From Bacteroidia bacterium (lineage in GTDB: Bacteria; Bacteroidota; Bacteroidia; Bacteroidales; BM523), in NCBI GenBank assembly GCA_016209245.1, contig JACQWN010000147.1:1-12273 (forward strand): a stretch of DNA of 12,273 nucleotides, read 5' to 3'. Both the position numbers and the translations under genes were made by a program. This document shows, piece after piece, positions 1 to 6,373 of the stretch. Numbering within the stretch: position 1 is the first letter of the stretch; each line of letters starts with the position of its first letter. The notes under the pieces were generated by a model. It was given only the letters and a program-made list of their open reading frames with translations. It was not told the origin of the DNA and searched no databases.

Positions 1-1
1 A

Positions 2-957
2 TCAGCCATGGATAAAAATCAGATAGAAAAACTTGTTGATATTGATTTCATGGACTATTCCTATTTGAATCACGAAATCATAGAAAAACAGGTTGATGAT
101 TTGCCCGACTTTAATAAGTTGAATCAGAATACATGGTACAGAGAAATTAAAAATGAAACAGGTCGCCGTTATATTTTGTGTTTTAATCCACAGTTATTTA
201 AAGACCAAAGGAATATGCGAATCAAAGCAATGGAGCAATTATCGGAACAGGTAAATGCCCTGAACAAAGAAATGGAACAAGCAAAAAACAGTCGAAATAT
301 TCAATCCCGCACCATGCGGGATAAATTTAAACGTCTCATATCTAAACTTAAATTAACCGGCCTGGTCAGTATTCAGCTCAAAAAAAAAAAAATTGTGCAA
401 AAAACAAAAAATGAAAAAGAGAGAATTGTAAATACTTGTCAGGGTATTATTAAATGGGAAGAAGAAAAACAATTGTCAGAAGCACAAAAATTGGATGGCT
501 TTTGGTTATTGGTAACTAACCATAATGAAAAAACAGGAAAGGATTATAAGCTTGCTACGCCGACGCTATTCTTCCTTATCGGGAAAAATTAGTTATTGAA
601 GATGCTTTCCGGGATATTAAATCTTTTGTCAAAGTTTCTCCTTTATATGTCTGGACAGAAAAACATGTGAAGGCTCATTTTACCATTTGTGTTTTGGCAT
701 ATTTTCTAAACAGATTTCTAATTATGAAATTGAAAAACAAGCCGGCTGTATTAACTAACGATATTCTTTCTCATGATAGCATGTACGAATGTCTTTCAGA
801 ATGCATGGTGGATTTAATAAGTATCAAAAATGTCAACCTGAAAGTATATAAAATAAGTACACCGGATGAGTACCAAAAGGAACTTCTCGACCGGTTAAAT
901 TATTCTCACATTCTTAAAACCCGTAGCATTAAAGCTGCTAATGATTCCTTAAAATAA
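2..957 (+). pseudogene. IS1634-family DDE transposase, 5'-partial and frameshifted
   Basis: The protein would cut and rejoin IS ends (IS4-superfamily DDE transposase). The frame is already open at the window edge, so the ATG at 8 is probably internal. The first part (2-592) has the transposase signatures 'RRYILCFNPQLFKDQR' and 'DGFWLLVTNHNEKTGKDY', then ends at a premature TAG (590-592). The C-terminal catalytic part continues in another frame, open from 550. There 577-621 encodes the Y-(2)-K-(3)-E-(6)-K signature (tyrosine codon 577, glutamate codon 598), followed by 'SPLYVWTEKHVKAHFTICVL', and it stops at 955-957. A single-base deletion between about 550 and 576 explains the break. A run of 13 A (380-392) lies earlier in the gene. 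The ATG at 667 is not a real start. Programmed frameshifting is possible in IS elements in general, but no slippery motif is seen at the junction, so decay is favoured. Confidence 0.85.
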
Positions 958-967
958 TAATTACGTC

Positions 968-990
968 TAATAGATTTTTCTTGTCTATTA
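968..990. repeat. small inverted repeat after transposase stop
   Basis: TAATAGA (968-974) pairs with TCTATTA (984-990) across a 9-nt, T-rich loop. It lies 11 nt after the transposase stop and may act as a weak terminator of the IS transcript. The stem is short and AT-rich, so chance is a fair alternative. Confidence 0.25.
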
Positions 991-1033
991 ATAATCAATC
1001 ATTTACATTAACAAGTGGTAAACTTGGGTTTAA

Positions 1034-1132
1034 TTAAAATCAAATCTCTCAGTTGAATATTATTTTGAGTTGCCGGATGATAAATACAATTTTAATATAT
1101 TTGAGCAATTTTATTTTGAACCTCATGGTTAA
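1034..1132 (+). pseudogene. C-terminal remnant of an interrupted gene
   Basis: A short open frame follows an in-frame stop at 1031-1033 and ends at TAA 1130-1132. It has no start codon. It encodes a protein-like, aromatic and acidic string ('SVEYYFELPDDKYNFNIFEQ', then 'FYFEPHG'). Its position immediately beyond the presumed IS end suggests the tail of a host gene cut off by the insertion. I do not recognise the family. The segment is short, so it may be non-coding sequence that reads well by chance. Confidence 0.35.
1070..1103 (+). promoter_or_regulatory. putative Bacteroidota-type promoter for the HARE-HTH gene
   Basis: The -7 box TATATTTG lies at 1096-1103 (consensus TAnnTTTG). A TTG at 1070-1072 is 23 nt upstream, the long end of the spacing known for Flavobacterium. 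The predicted leader to the ATG at 1163 is about 50 nt. The box overlaps the gene remnant 1034-1132, so it may be fortuitous in such AT-rich DNA. Confidence 0.35.
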
Positions 1133-1162
1133 ACTTAAAGATAATAGACAGAAACACTAATT

Positions 1163-1930
1163 ATGCGCAAAACTCTTAAAGACAACGTTGAAAATATTCT
1201 CAAAGAACACAGAAGCGGATTGCATGTTGAACGCCTGGCAGAATTGCTGATTAAACATGGGTATTCAACAAACCTGTCTGTTACCGGGCTTTCAAAAAAA
1301 ATAAGCGCTAAAATATCGCATGATTTACGGGTAAAAAAGAGGAAATCTGTTTTCCGTCGTGTCGAGGGTGAAAACGGACATAACAAAAAAGGATATTTCA
1401 AATTGAAAAGCACATATCAGACTGATGAAAATTCCCGTATTGCGTGGGTTTCGGAACCATTATTAGATTTTCCAATTGAAAAAATCGCTCCTGAAAGCCT
1501 GTTTGAAGCCGGTATTTATGCTGCTTTAAGTGAATTGATATTTTCAGGATTCAAAGCGCGAAAAGCAAACAGTAATGAAAAAGGAGATATTATTATCAAT
1601 CTGAAAAATTTGCCGGTAAAGGTTTATGTCAGAACATGCGAAGTAGAAAATATTAAACTCCTTCATACGTATATCAGCAGAAAAAATCTGCTTTCTGAAA
1701 TTGACTGCAAAGTATTTTATATTTTTGTCATCAGATACAAAAACAGCCGGCTAAGGAATGAATATCTGGTTTTCAACAATACGGAACTATTAAATTATGT
1801 AAAAACAAAAATCATCCAAAATGTTGAAAAACTTGAAATCCTCATAACATTGGAAAATCAAGACCAGTTTGTATTAAACCGCAAGGTTAATGTGAGATAT
1901 TATTTGAATAATTTTTCGTTAATAAAATAG
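1163..1930 (+). CDS. HARE-HTH domain protein with possible degenerate PD-(D/E)xK domain
   Basis: The protein has 255 aa. Residues 3-82 match the HARE-HTH winged-helix pattern: 'LKDNVENILKEHRSGLHVER', then helix 2 and a long basic stretch ending 'KKRKSVFRRVEG...GYFKLK'. HARE-HTH is known from restriction enzymes, RNA polymerase delta and ASXL chromatin proteins and is thought to bind DNA. Residues ~112-215 look like a small alpha/beta fold resembling PD-(D/E)xK nucleases of the 'E...G...GDI-x(n)-V-x-V-K-T' type: E124, then G141-D142 in 'KGDIIINL', then 'VKVYVRT' (152-158). In that alignment the catalytic Q/E-x-K would be Y155-x-R157, so the site is probably inactive or the resemblance is structural only. 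No signal peptide or membrane segment is seen. The start is the first ATG with a plausible upstream promoter. Its exact function is unknown; a DNA-binding restriction-like role is inferred. Confidence 0.75.
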   Translation: MRKTLKDNVENILKEHRSGLHVERLAELLIKHGYSTNLSVTGLSKKISAKISHDLRVKKRKSVFRRVEGENGHNKKGYFKLKSTYQTDENSRIAWVSEPLLDFPIEKIAPESLFEAGIYAALSELIFSGFKARKANSNEKGDIIINLKNLPVKVYVRTCEVENIKLLHTYISRKNLLSEIDCKVFYIFVIRYKNSRLRNEYLVFNNTELLNYVKTKIIQNVEKLEILITLENQDQFVLNRKVNVRYYLNNFSLIK

Positions 1931-1970
1931 TTAGCTGCAATTTTGGGTATGTAAGACGTCGTAAAAAAAC

Positions 1971-2000
1971 GGATACAATGATTAATGGATACAATGATAA
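1971..2000 (+). repeat. two-copy tandem repeat, 16-bp period
   Basis: The 12-mer GGATACAATGAT occurs at 1971-1982 and again at 1987-1998, each followed by (T)AAT, giving a 16-bp period. It lies immediately upstream of the putative -33 element of the next gene, so it could be a paired operator or simply a small duplication. Only two copies are present. Confidence 0.6.
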
Positions 2001-2028
2001 TTTGATAACAAAAAAATATTTATATTTG
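2001..2028 (+). promoter_or_regulatory. putative Bacteroidota-type promoter for the 2072 gene
   Basis: TTTG at 2001-2004 and TATATTTG at 2021-2028 match the -33 and -7 elements used by the Bacteroidota primary sigma factor. The 16-nt spacing is slightly short. The leader to the ATG at 2072 is about 35-40 nt. It contains a 6-codon open frame (ATG 2047, stop 2065-2067) ending 4 nt before the main start, which could affect translation but is more likely incidental. Confidence 0.45.
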
Positions 2029-2071
2029 GTTTATTAAAAACACAAAATGAAAAAAATTATAGAATAAAATT

Positions 2072-2641
2072 ATGCCAATAGAATTCAAAAATAGAGTTGG
2101 AAATATTTATTATATCAAAGACAAAAAAACTAAAAAAAATAATACGACTTATTATCTTACAAAAAAATTAGATAATGATTGTTTAGATTATCTTCCAGAT
2201 GGGTTTGAAGTATTTGAAAAGTATAATTCTGGAATGATGTTTATTAGAAAAACATCTTTGGTACAATTTACTTTAAATGAAATAAATATTATTAATCAGG
2301 AACTTAAAAAAAATACATCAATATTTGATTACAAATTAGATGTATATGGAAACGAAATAAAAATATACATATCAGAAAAGAGCGATTATGAAAGACTAAA
2401 TCAATCTGATTATGGAATTTTAAAATTGCTTGCCGAGAGTAATGCTTTCCTGAGATTTGATGAAGTTATGCGAATAAAAGTTATAACTGAAGAAGATCAA
2501 AAACAATATGAATTTATGAGATACTGCTATAGAAGTTATATTGATAATTGGATAGTAATAGATACTGGTGAAAATTTAGAAAATATGTCAAAAAAATATT
2601 TAATTCATTTAGGGAAGGAATCATATTACGAATTATTTTAA
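2072..2641 (+). CDS. conserved hypothetical protein, AT-rich
   Basis: The protein has 189 aa, is cytosolic by appearance (no signal peptide or membrane segment) and is highly charged. The N-terminus 'FKNRVGNIYYIKDKKTKKNN' followed by 'TTYYLTKKL...LPDGFEVFEK...GMMFIRK' resembles a widespread family of bacterial hypotheticals with a pattern like 'NR-x-G-x-x-YYL...K-x-x-x-Y-F...PDGYEI-YE...VF-x-RK'. I recall this family from pattern only, and I know of no assigned function. Residues ~85-100 ('DYKLDVYGNEIKIYISE') look like a beta hairpin. The gene is noticeably richer in A/T than the exported-protein gene 42 nt downstream, which suggests separate acquisition. With no terminator between them the two might be co-transcribed. 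Confidence 0.7.
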   Translation: MPIEFKNRVGNIYYIKDKKTKKNNTTYYLTKKLDNDCLDYLPDGFEVFEKYNSGMMFIRKTSLVQFTLNEINIINQELKKNTSIFDYKLDVYGNEIKIYISEKSDYERLNQSDYGILKLLAESNAFLRFDEVMRIKVITEEDQKQYEFMRYCYRSYIDNWIVIDTGENLENMSKKYLIHLGKESYYELF

Positions 2642-2683
2642 ATCAGAAAATAGTATTAGAATATAAACTGAAAAGATTAAAGA

Positions 2684-4525
2684 ATGAAAACAACTGACAA
2701 ATTTTACCAATTTTCTTTGGGTTTGAGAGATGTTTCCGTAGCAAACATCTCTCAAATAATATTATATGTGTTGTTTCTTTTTCAGCAGGTTGCCATAAGT
2801 CAGGTCTTACCTTCAGATCGTTCTGTTAACTGGACTCTTGCAGGTACGGTTATTGATAGCTCTGGTTTCGATAGCTTTATTGATGTACTGGACTATGGCG
2901 TAGCCGGTGATGGAACTACGGTAAATGACGATGCCATACTTGTTGCACTGGCAGCAATGAATAATTCCGCCGGAATTCTCTTTTTTCCTCCGGGGACATA
3001 TTTGTTCAATTCTTCATTGAACATTGGCGACAGCATCATTTTGAGAGGCTCCGGTTCAGATTCCACGAGCTTAAAATTTAATCTTGGAGGCACATCTGCC
3101 AACTGCATCAATATAGCAGGCACAACAACAACTGATACGACTTTCATCAATTCGAACGCCGGCAAGGACGACACTTTTATAAAAGTATATAATTCTACCT
3201 TATTCCAAGTTGGAGATTATATCCGTATTTTACAAAATGATGCTGACCTGATTATTTCATCATGGGCGAATAATTCAGTTGGTCAAATTGTCAAAATCAG
3301 CAGCATTGCAGGAAATCAAATAAATCTTTCAAGCCCGTTACGAATGGATTACAACCTCTCACGGACGCTATGGATTATGAAGATAGACCCTGTAAAACAG
3401 AGTGGAATTGGATGTCTGAAGATTGAAGGGACGGATCAGGCGACTACGGAAGGATGTAATATTAGTTTTGATTATGCAGTTAATTGCTGGCTAACCGGTG
3501 TTGAAAGTTCGATGTGCAATTATGCCCATGTTGATGTCAGGGCAAAAAAAAAAAAAAAAATCGCCGGCTGCTATTTTCATGATGCATTTGATTATGGCGA
3601 TGGAGGTAAAGCCTATGGCACTCTTGTGCATCATTCATCGGGAGAATGCCTTATTGTGAATAATATCTTTAAGCATCTGCGCCATTCAATGCTATGTCAG
3701 GCAGGCGCCAATGGTAATGTCTTTGCATATAATTATTCACGTGATCCTTTCTGGACAGGCACTTCACTCCCATCCAACTCGGCAGGCGACATGGTGCTGC
3801 ATGGTAACTATCCTTATGCTAACCTTTTTGAAGGAAATATCGGTCAAAACATTGTGATTGATAATTCACACGACATAAACGGAATTAATGGGCCATATAA
3901 TACATTTTTCAGAAACCGTGCAGAATTGTATGGCATATTCATGAACAACAATCCCGCATCCGATAACCAGAATTTCATCGGGAACGAAGTTACAAATATA
4001 GGATTATATTATCTTTCCGGAACAGGGCATTTCGAATTTGGCAACAATATCAAAGGAACTGTTACTCCCCAGGGAACAAACCCGCTGAATGATAATTCCT
4101 GTTACTACACCGCTCAACCAAATTTTCTAGCAGGTTATACATGGCCTCTCATTGGTATTCCAAACGGTATTGGCACGGGTTCAATCCCTTCCAAAATCCG
4201 GTATGATGCAGGAGTCCTGACTTCATGCCAGCCCGATTCCTCATTTTTACATATTACAGAAACAATGTTTTACAATACAGATTTTCGTATTTATCCCAAC
4301 CCTGCAAATAAATATCTGTTTGTTGAGTGTATGTTGCAATCAGATGAAAAATCTTCGCTTCAGATATTTTCAATTCTTGGAAAACAACTTTTAAAGACGA
4401 ATCTTGTCCAAGGGACTAACAGTATCAATACATCTAATCTTGACAATGGCATATACCTGATAGAAATAAATGTCGAGCATCAAATCCTTTTCAAAGATAA
4501 AGTCGTTATCAATAATAAAAAGTAA
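2684..4525 (+). CDS. T9SS-exported parallel beta-helix protein (pectate-lyase-3-like)
   Basis: The protein has 613 aa. A hydrophobic segment at residues ~26-38 ('IILYVLFLFQQVA') after an unusually long N-region gives a signal peptide, probably cut after 'ISQ' (~40). The motif 'DYGVAGDGTTVNDDAILVAL' (70-89) plus 'ILFFPPGTYLF' is the hallmark of the pectate-lyase superfamily 3 / right-handed beta-helix fold. Further coils follow, including 'CYFHDAFDYGDGGKAYG', 'HLRHSM' and 'GANGNVFAYNYS'. The C-terminus (~534-613; 'FRIYPNPAN...NLDNGIYLIEI') is a type A T9SS sorting domain, so the protein is exported across the outer membrane and likely anchored or released. It probably binds or cleaves polysaccharide, but the substrate cannot be read. 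There are two oddities: a perfect 14-bp inverted repeat in the leader-coding part, and 17 consecutive A (3544-3560) encoding K288-K292 where relatives would not be expected to have polylysine. Confidence 0.88.
   Translation: MKTTDKFYQFSLGLRDVSVANISQIILYVLFLFQQVAISQVLPSDRSVNWTLAGTVIDSSGFDSFIDVLDYGVAGDGTTVNDDAILVALAAMNNSAGILFFPPGTYLFNSSLNIGDSIILRGSGSDSTSLKFNLGGTSANCINIAGTTTTDTTFINSNAGKDDTFIKVYNSTLFQVGDYIRILQNDADLIISSWANNSVGQIVKISSIAGNQINLSSPLRMDYNLSRTLWIMKIDPVKQSGIGCLKIEGTDQATTEGCNISFDYAVNCWLTGVESSMCNYAHVDVRAKKKKKIAGCYFHDAFDYGDGGKAYGTLVHHSSGECLIVNNIFKHLRHSMLCQAGANGNVFAYNYSRDPFWTGTSLPSNSAGDMVLHGNYPYANLFEGNIGQNIVIDNSHDINGINGPYNTFFRNRAELYGIFMNNNPASDNQNFIGNEVTNIGLYYLSGTGHFEFGNNIKGTVTPQGTNPLNDNSCYYTAQPNFLAGYTWPLIGIPNGIGTGSIPSKIRYDAGVLTSCQPDSSFLHITETMFYNTDFRIYPNPANKYLFVECMLQSDEKSSLQIFSILGKQLLKTNLVQGTNSINTSNLDNGIYLIEINVEHQILFKDKVVINNKK
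2722..2756. repeat. REP-like perfect inverted repeat inside the signal-peptide coding region
   Basis: TTTGAGAGATGTTT (2722-2735) and AAACATCTCTCAAA (2743-2756) are exact reverse complements separated by the 7-nt loop CCGTAGC; G2721 and T2757 could add a wobble pair. It begins 38 nt after the start codon and encodes residues that lengthen the N-region of the signal peptide ahead of the hydrophobic core. The shape (long stem, small loop) is that of a repetitive extragenic palindrome that has landed in a coding region. A regulatory mRNA hairpin is the other option. Confidence 0.7.
3544..3560 (+). repeat. A17 homopolymer inside a coding region
   Basis: Seventeen consecutive A encode five lysines within the beta-helix gene. 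Tracts of this length are prone to replication or transcriptional slippage, which would switch the downstream T9SS domain in and out of frame. The tract length may also be a sequencing or assembly error. Confidence 0.9.
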
Positions 4526-4534
4526 CTACTTTTT
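4517..4534 (+). terminator. putative terminator overlapping the beta-helix gene stop
   Basis: AAAAAGTA (4517-4524) is the exact reverse complement of TACTTTTT (4527-4534). A realistic fold has a 7-bp stem, a 4-nt loop and the U-run in the 3' arm. It overlaps the TAA at 4523-4525 and separates the exported-protein gene from the AAA-ATPase-like gene. The stem has no GC-rich core, so termination strength is uncertain. Confidence 0.35.
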
Positions 4535-4553
4535 CCTATTTATAAAAAATGCT

Positions 4554-4561
4554 TAAATTTG
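4554..4561 (+). promoter_or_regulatory. -7 box TAAATTTG upstream of the AAA-ATPase-like gene
   Basis: TAAATTTG fits the TAnnTTTG -7 consensus exactly. It overlaps the in-frame TTG at 4559, which argues that translation starts at the ATG at 4580. No good TTTG is seen at the -33 distance; only a T-rich stretch (4530-4534) lies there. Confidence 0.45.
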
Positions 4562-4579
4562 CAGTATAAACATACTATA

Positions 4580-6112
4580 ATGAAAATACTACCAATAGGC
4601 AAACAGGATTTTGCAAAGCTTATCAGCGAGGATTATCTGTATGTTGACAAAACTGAACATCTGCACCGGTTAATATCTGCCGGCTCTGTTTATTTTTTAT
4701 CCCGTCCCCGCCGCTTTGGCAAATCGCTTACCCTAAGCACGCTGAAAGAAATTTTCTCCGGCAACAAAGAACTATTTAAAGGGCTTTGGATTTATGATAA
4801 AATTAAATGGGAAAAGTATCCGATAATTCATTTGGATTTTAGTAAAATGGGAGTAAAAGAACTTGGAGTGGAAACAGCTATTCTTTATGCTCTCGACGAA
4901 ATAGCAAATGAATCAGGAATAGTTTTAAATCATAAGACCCCGGGTAAAAAATTCGAAGAATTACTAAAAAAATTTTCAGGAAACATGCAAGTAGTCATTC
5001 TTATAGACGAATATGATAAGCCCATAATTGATTACATCGAAAACATACCCAAAGCGGAAGAAAATCGCGAGATTTTAAAAAACTTTTATTCCGTACTAAA
5101 AGGAAATGATGCGCATATAAAATTCTTATTTATTACCGGAGTATCCAAATTCAGCAAGGTTTCTATATTCTCCGACCTGAATCATTTGGATGATATTACA
5201 CTAAATGAGAATTATGCTTGCCTGACTGGTTACACTGAAAATGAACTAACTGTATATTTTAAGGAATATCTGCAATTAGCACAGAATAAACTCGGAAAAT
5301 ATTTCCCAGATATTACTGAAGCTATTAAAAACTGGTATAACGGCTATAGCTGGAATGGAGCGGATTTTGTTTACAATCCATTCTCCATTCTGAATTTCTT
5401 TTCAAAAAATCAGTTTAAGGACTACTGGTTTGAAACAGGCACTCCCACATTTTTGATGAAATTGATAAAAGAAAGAAATTATGAAATTATTGAGTTAAGC
5501 GGCAAAATTGTTGATACCGCTTTGTTTGATAAATACGATTTGTCAAACCTCGAACTGACCGCTTTGTTATTCCAGACAGGTTATTTAACAATAAAATCGT
5601 ACGATGTTTTACATGAAACTTATACTTTAGATTACCCCAATAAAGAAGTTCGTAAATCATTTGAAAATTATTTATTCAGTACCTTTACCGAAAAACATGT
5701 TGCAAATAACCGTAAATTTTTGAATGATATTACTCAATCGCTTAGCAATAACGACATTGAAAAATTTATTCATCTGTTAAAAATTCTTTTCAAAGGTATT
5801 ACCTATCCTTTGATTGACAACAAAGAGAATTACTATCATTCCATATTCTATCTTGTTGTAAAGCTTCTCGGATTCGATATCGAAACCGAAATCCTTGCTT
5901 GCGACGGTAGAATTGATAGTGTTATAAAATGTAATAGCTTCATTTATGTTATTGAATTTAAACTTGGAACCGCTCAATCCGCTTTAGAACAGATACAGAA
6001 AAAACAGTACCACCTGAAATACCAAAACCAAGGGAAGCAAATTGTTTTGCTGGGAATTGGCTTTGATACCGAACAGAAAAATATCGGCGATTATCTGGTG
6101 CAGATTTTTTGA
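4580..6112 (+). CDS. AAA-ATPase-like / PDDEXK_9 nuclease-fold protein
   Basis: The protein has 510 aa from the ATG at 4580. The in-frame TTG at 4559 lies in a -7 promoter box and is rejected. The N-terminus 'MKILPIGKQDFAKLISEDYL' with 'YVDKTEHLHRL' and the degenerate P-loop 'RPRRFGKS' (42-49) are diagnostic of the AAA-ATPase_like family (PF09820). The Walker B-like 'VVILIDEYDKPI' follows at 138-149, and 'ITGVSKFSKVSIFSDLNHLD' matches the family's sensor region. The C-terminal domain is PDDEXK_9 (PF08011), with D446 in 'GRIDSVI' and E459-x-K461 in 'VIEFKLG', so the nuclease triad looks intact. Length is normal for the family. These proteins are abundant and multi-copy in Bacteroidota; their biological role is not established, and a mobile-element or defence role is only inferred. 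No partner gene is coupled to it. Confidence 0.9.
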   Translation: MKILPIGKQDFAKLISEDYLYVDKTEHLHRLISAGSVYFLSRPRRFGKSLTLSTLKEIFSGNKELFKGLWIYDKIKWEKYPIIHLDFSKMGVKELGVETAILYALDEIANESGIVLNHKTPGKKFEELLKKFSGNMQVVILIDEYDKPIIDYIENIPKAEENREILKNFYSVLKGNDAHIKFLFITGVSKFSKVSIFSDLNHLDDITLNENYACLTGYTENELTVYFKEYLQLAQNKLGKYFPDITEAIKNWYNGYSWNGADFVYNPFSILNFFSKNQFKDYWFETGTPTFLMKLIKERNYEIIELSGKIVDTALFDKYDLSNLELTALLFQTGYLTIKSYDVLHETYTLDYPNKEVRKSFENYLFSTFTEKHVANNRKFLNDITQSLSNNDIEKFIHLLKILFKGITYPLIDNKENYYHSIFYLVVKLLGFDIETEILACDGRIDSVIKCNSFIYVIEFKLGTAQSALEQIQKKQYHLKYQNQGKQIVLLGIGFDTEQKNIGDYLVQIF

Positions 6113-6373
6113 TTTATACTATAAACGAGATAAAGTAACATGAATCTTTTGTCACACACCATACGAAATGAAAATTAAGATTTACAGAGGAATGTCAATC
6201 ATCAAGACTTTCTCAAAGAAAAAATCATCATCAATAATAAAAATTAGAACCGGTTCAAAATATAACCGCCATTTGGCGTCTATACAGCCGTTAGGAACAA
6301 ATTATTAAAATATTTTTTAAGCAATAATATTTTTACTTTTATGAAAATTATTTATTAACCTAAACTTCTTAAT
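6113..6373. other. intergenic region with the left attC-like site
   Basis: The 261 bp between the AAA-ATPase-like gene and the TPR-NucS gene hold no convincing gene. A 46-codon frame (ATG 6168, stop 6306-6308) runs through the attC-like site and ends 'NRHLASIQPLGTNY'. Because its tail is the reading of the repeat itself it is probably spurious, but the part before the site (6168-6259) could be debris of an earlier cassette. A weak -7-like TACTTTTA lies at 6334-6341, about 30 nt before the ATG at 6374. The rest is AT-rich with no strong hairpin. Confidence 0.6.
6260..6296 (+). repeat. attC-like site A (left copy)
   Basis: The site runs from ATATAAC (6260-6266) to GTTAGGA (6290-6296) around a core shared with site B. 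The 19-mer ccatttggcgtctatacag (6269-6287) is identical to 7939-7957; then comes one mismatch (C6288 against A7958), then CGTTA in both. The outer arms resemble integron R'' (RYYYAAC) and R' (GTTRRRY) boxes, each off by one base. The left arm ATATAAC is complementary not to its own right arm but to the right arm of site B (GTTATAT), as expected if a cassette had entered at G6290|T6291. At 37 bp it is shorter than classical attC sites. Confidence 0.6.

Larger units (their letters stand above)
1..1030 (+). mobile_element. IS1634-type insertion sequence, 3' part, decayed
   Basis: The element runs in from the left edge of the window, so only its right part is visible. It contains the broken transposase (2-957) and a short non-coding tail. 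The tail holds a 7-bp inverted repeat just after the stop (968-974 with 984-990). The right boundary is inferred, not seen: near 1007-1030 (around 'acaagtggtaaacttggg') the sequence changes into an open frame that looks like the tail of an unrelated gene (1034-1132). The terminal inverted repeat cannot be confirmed because the left end lies outside the window. The family call comes from the transposase motifs. Confidence 0.6.

Noticed and set aside
667..957. Independent 96-aa gene starting at the ATG at 667
   Set aside because: It is the C-terminal end of the frameshifted transposase; the frame is open upstream to 550 and carries the catalytic glutamate there.
1936..1968. Possible third, degenerate copy of the attC-like site after the HARE-HTH gene (attttgggtatgtaagacgt)
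   Set aside because: It shares only scattered bases with the core and lacks an RYYYAAC arm; no partner site follows the 2072 gene. Probably chance similarity.
2893..3174. 93-aa open frame on the - strand
   Set aside because: Antisense to the conserved DYGVAGDG beta-helix region; no independent support.
6168..6308. 46-codon open frame ending 'NRHLASIQPLGTNY'
   Set aside because: Its 3' third is the translation of attC-like site A; the same reading frame ('HLASIQTL') appears in site B with no start codon. It has no recognisable promoter, ribosome site or domain. Similar tiny 'proteins' in databases may be readings of this repeat.
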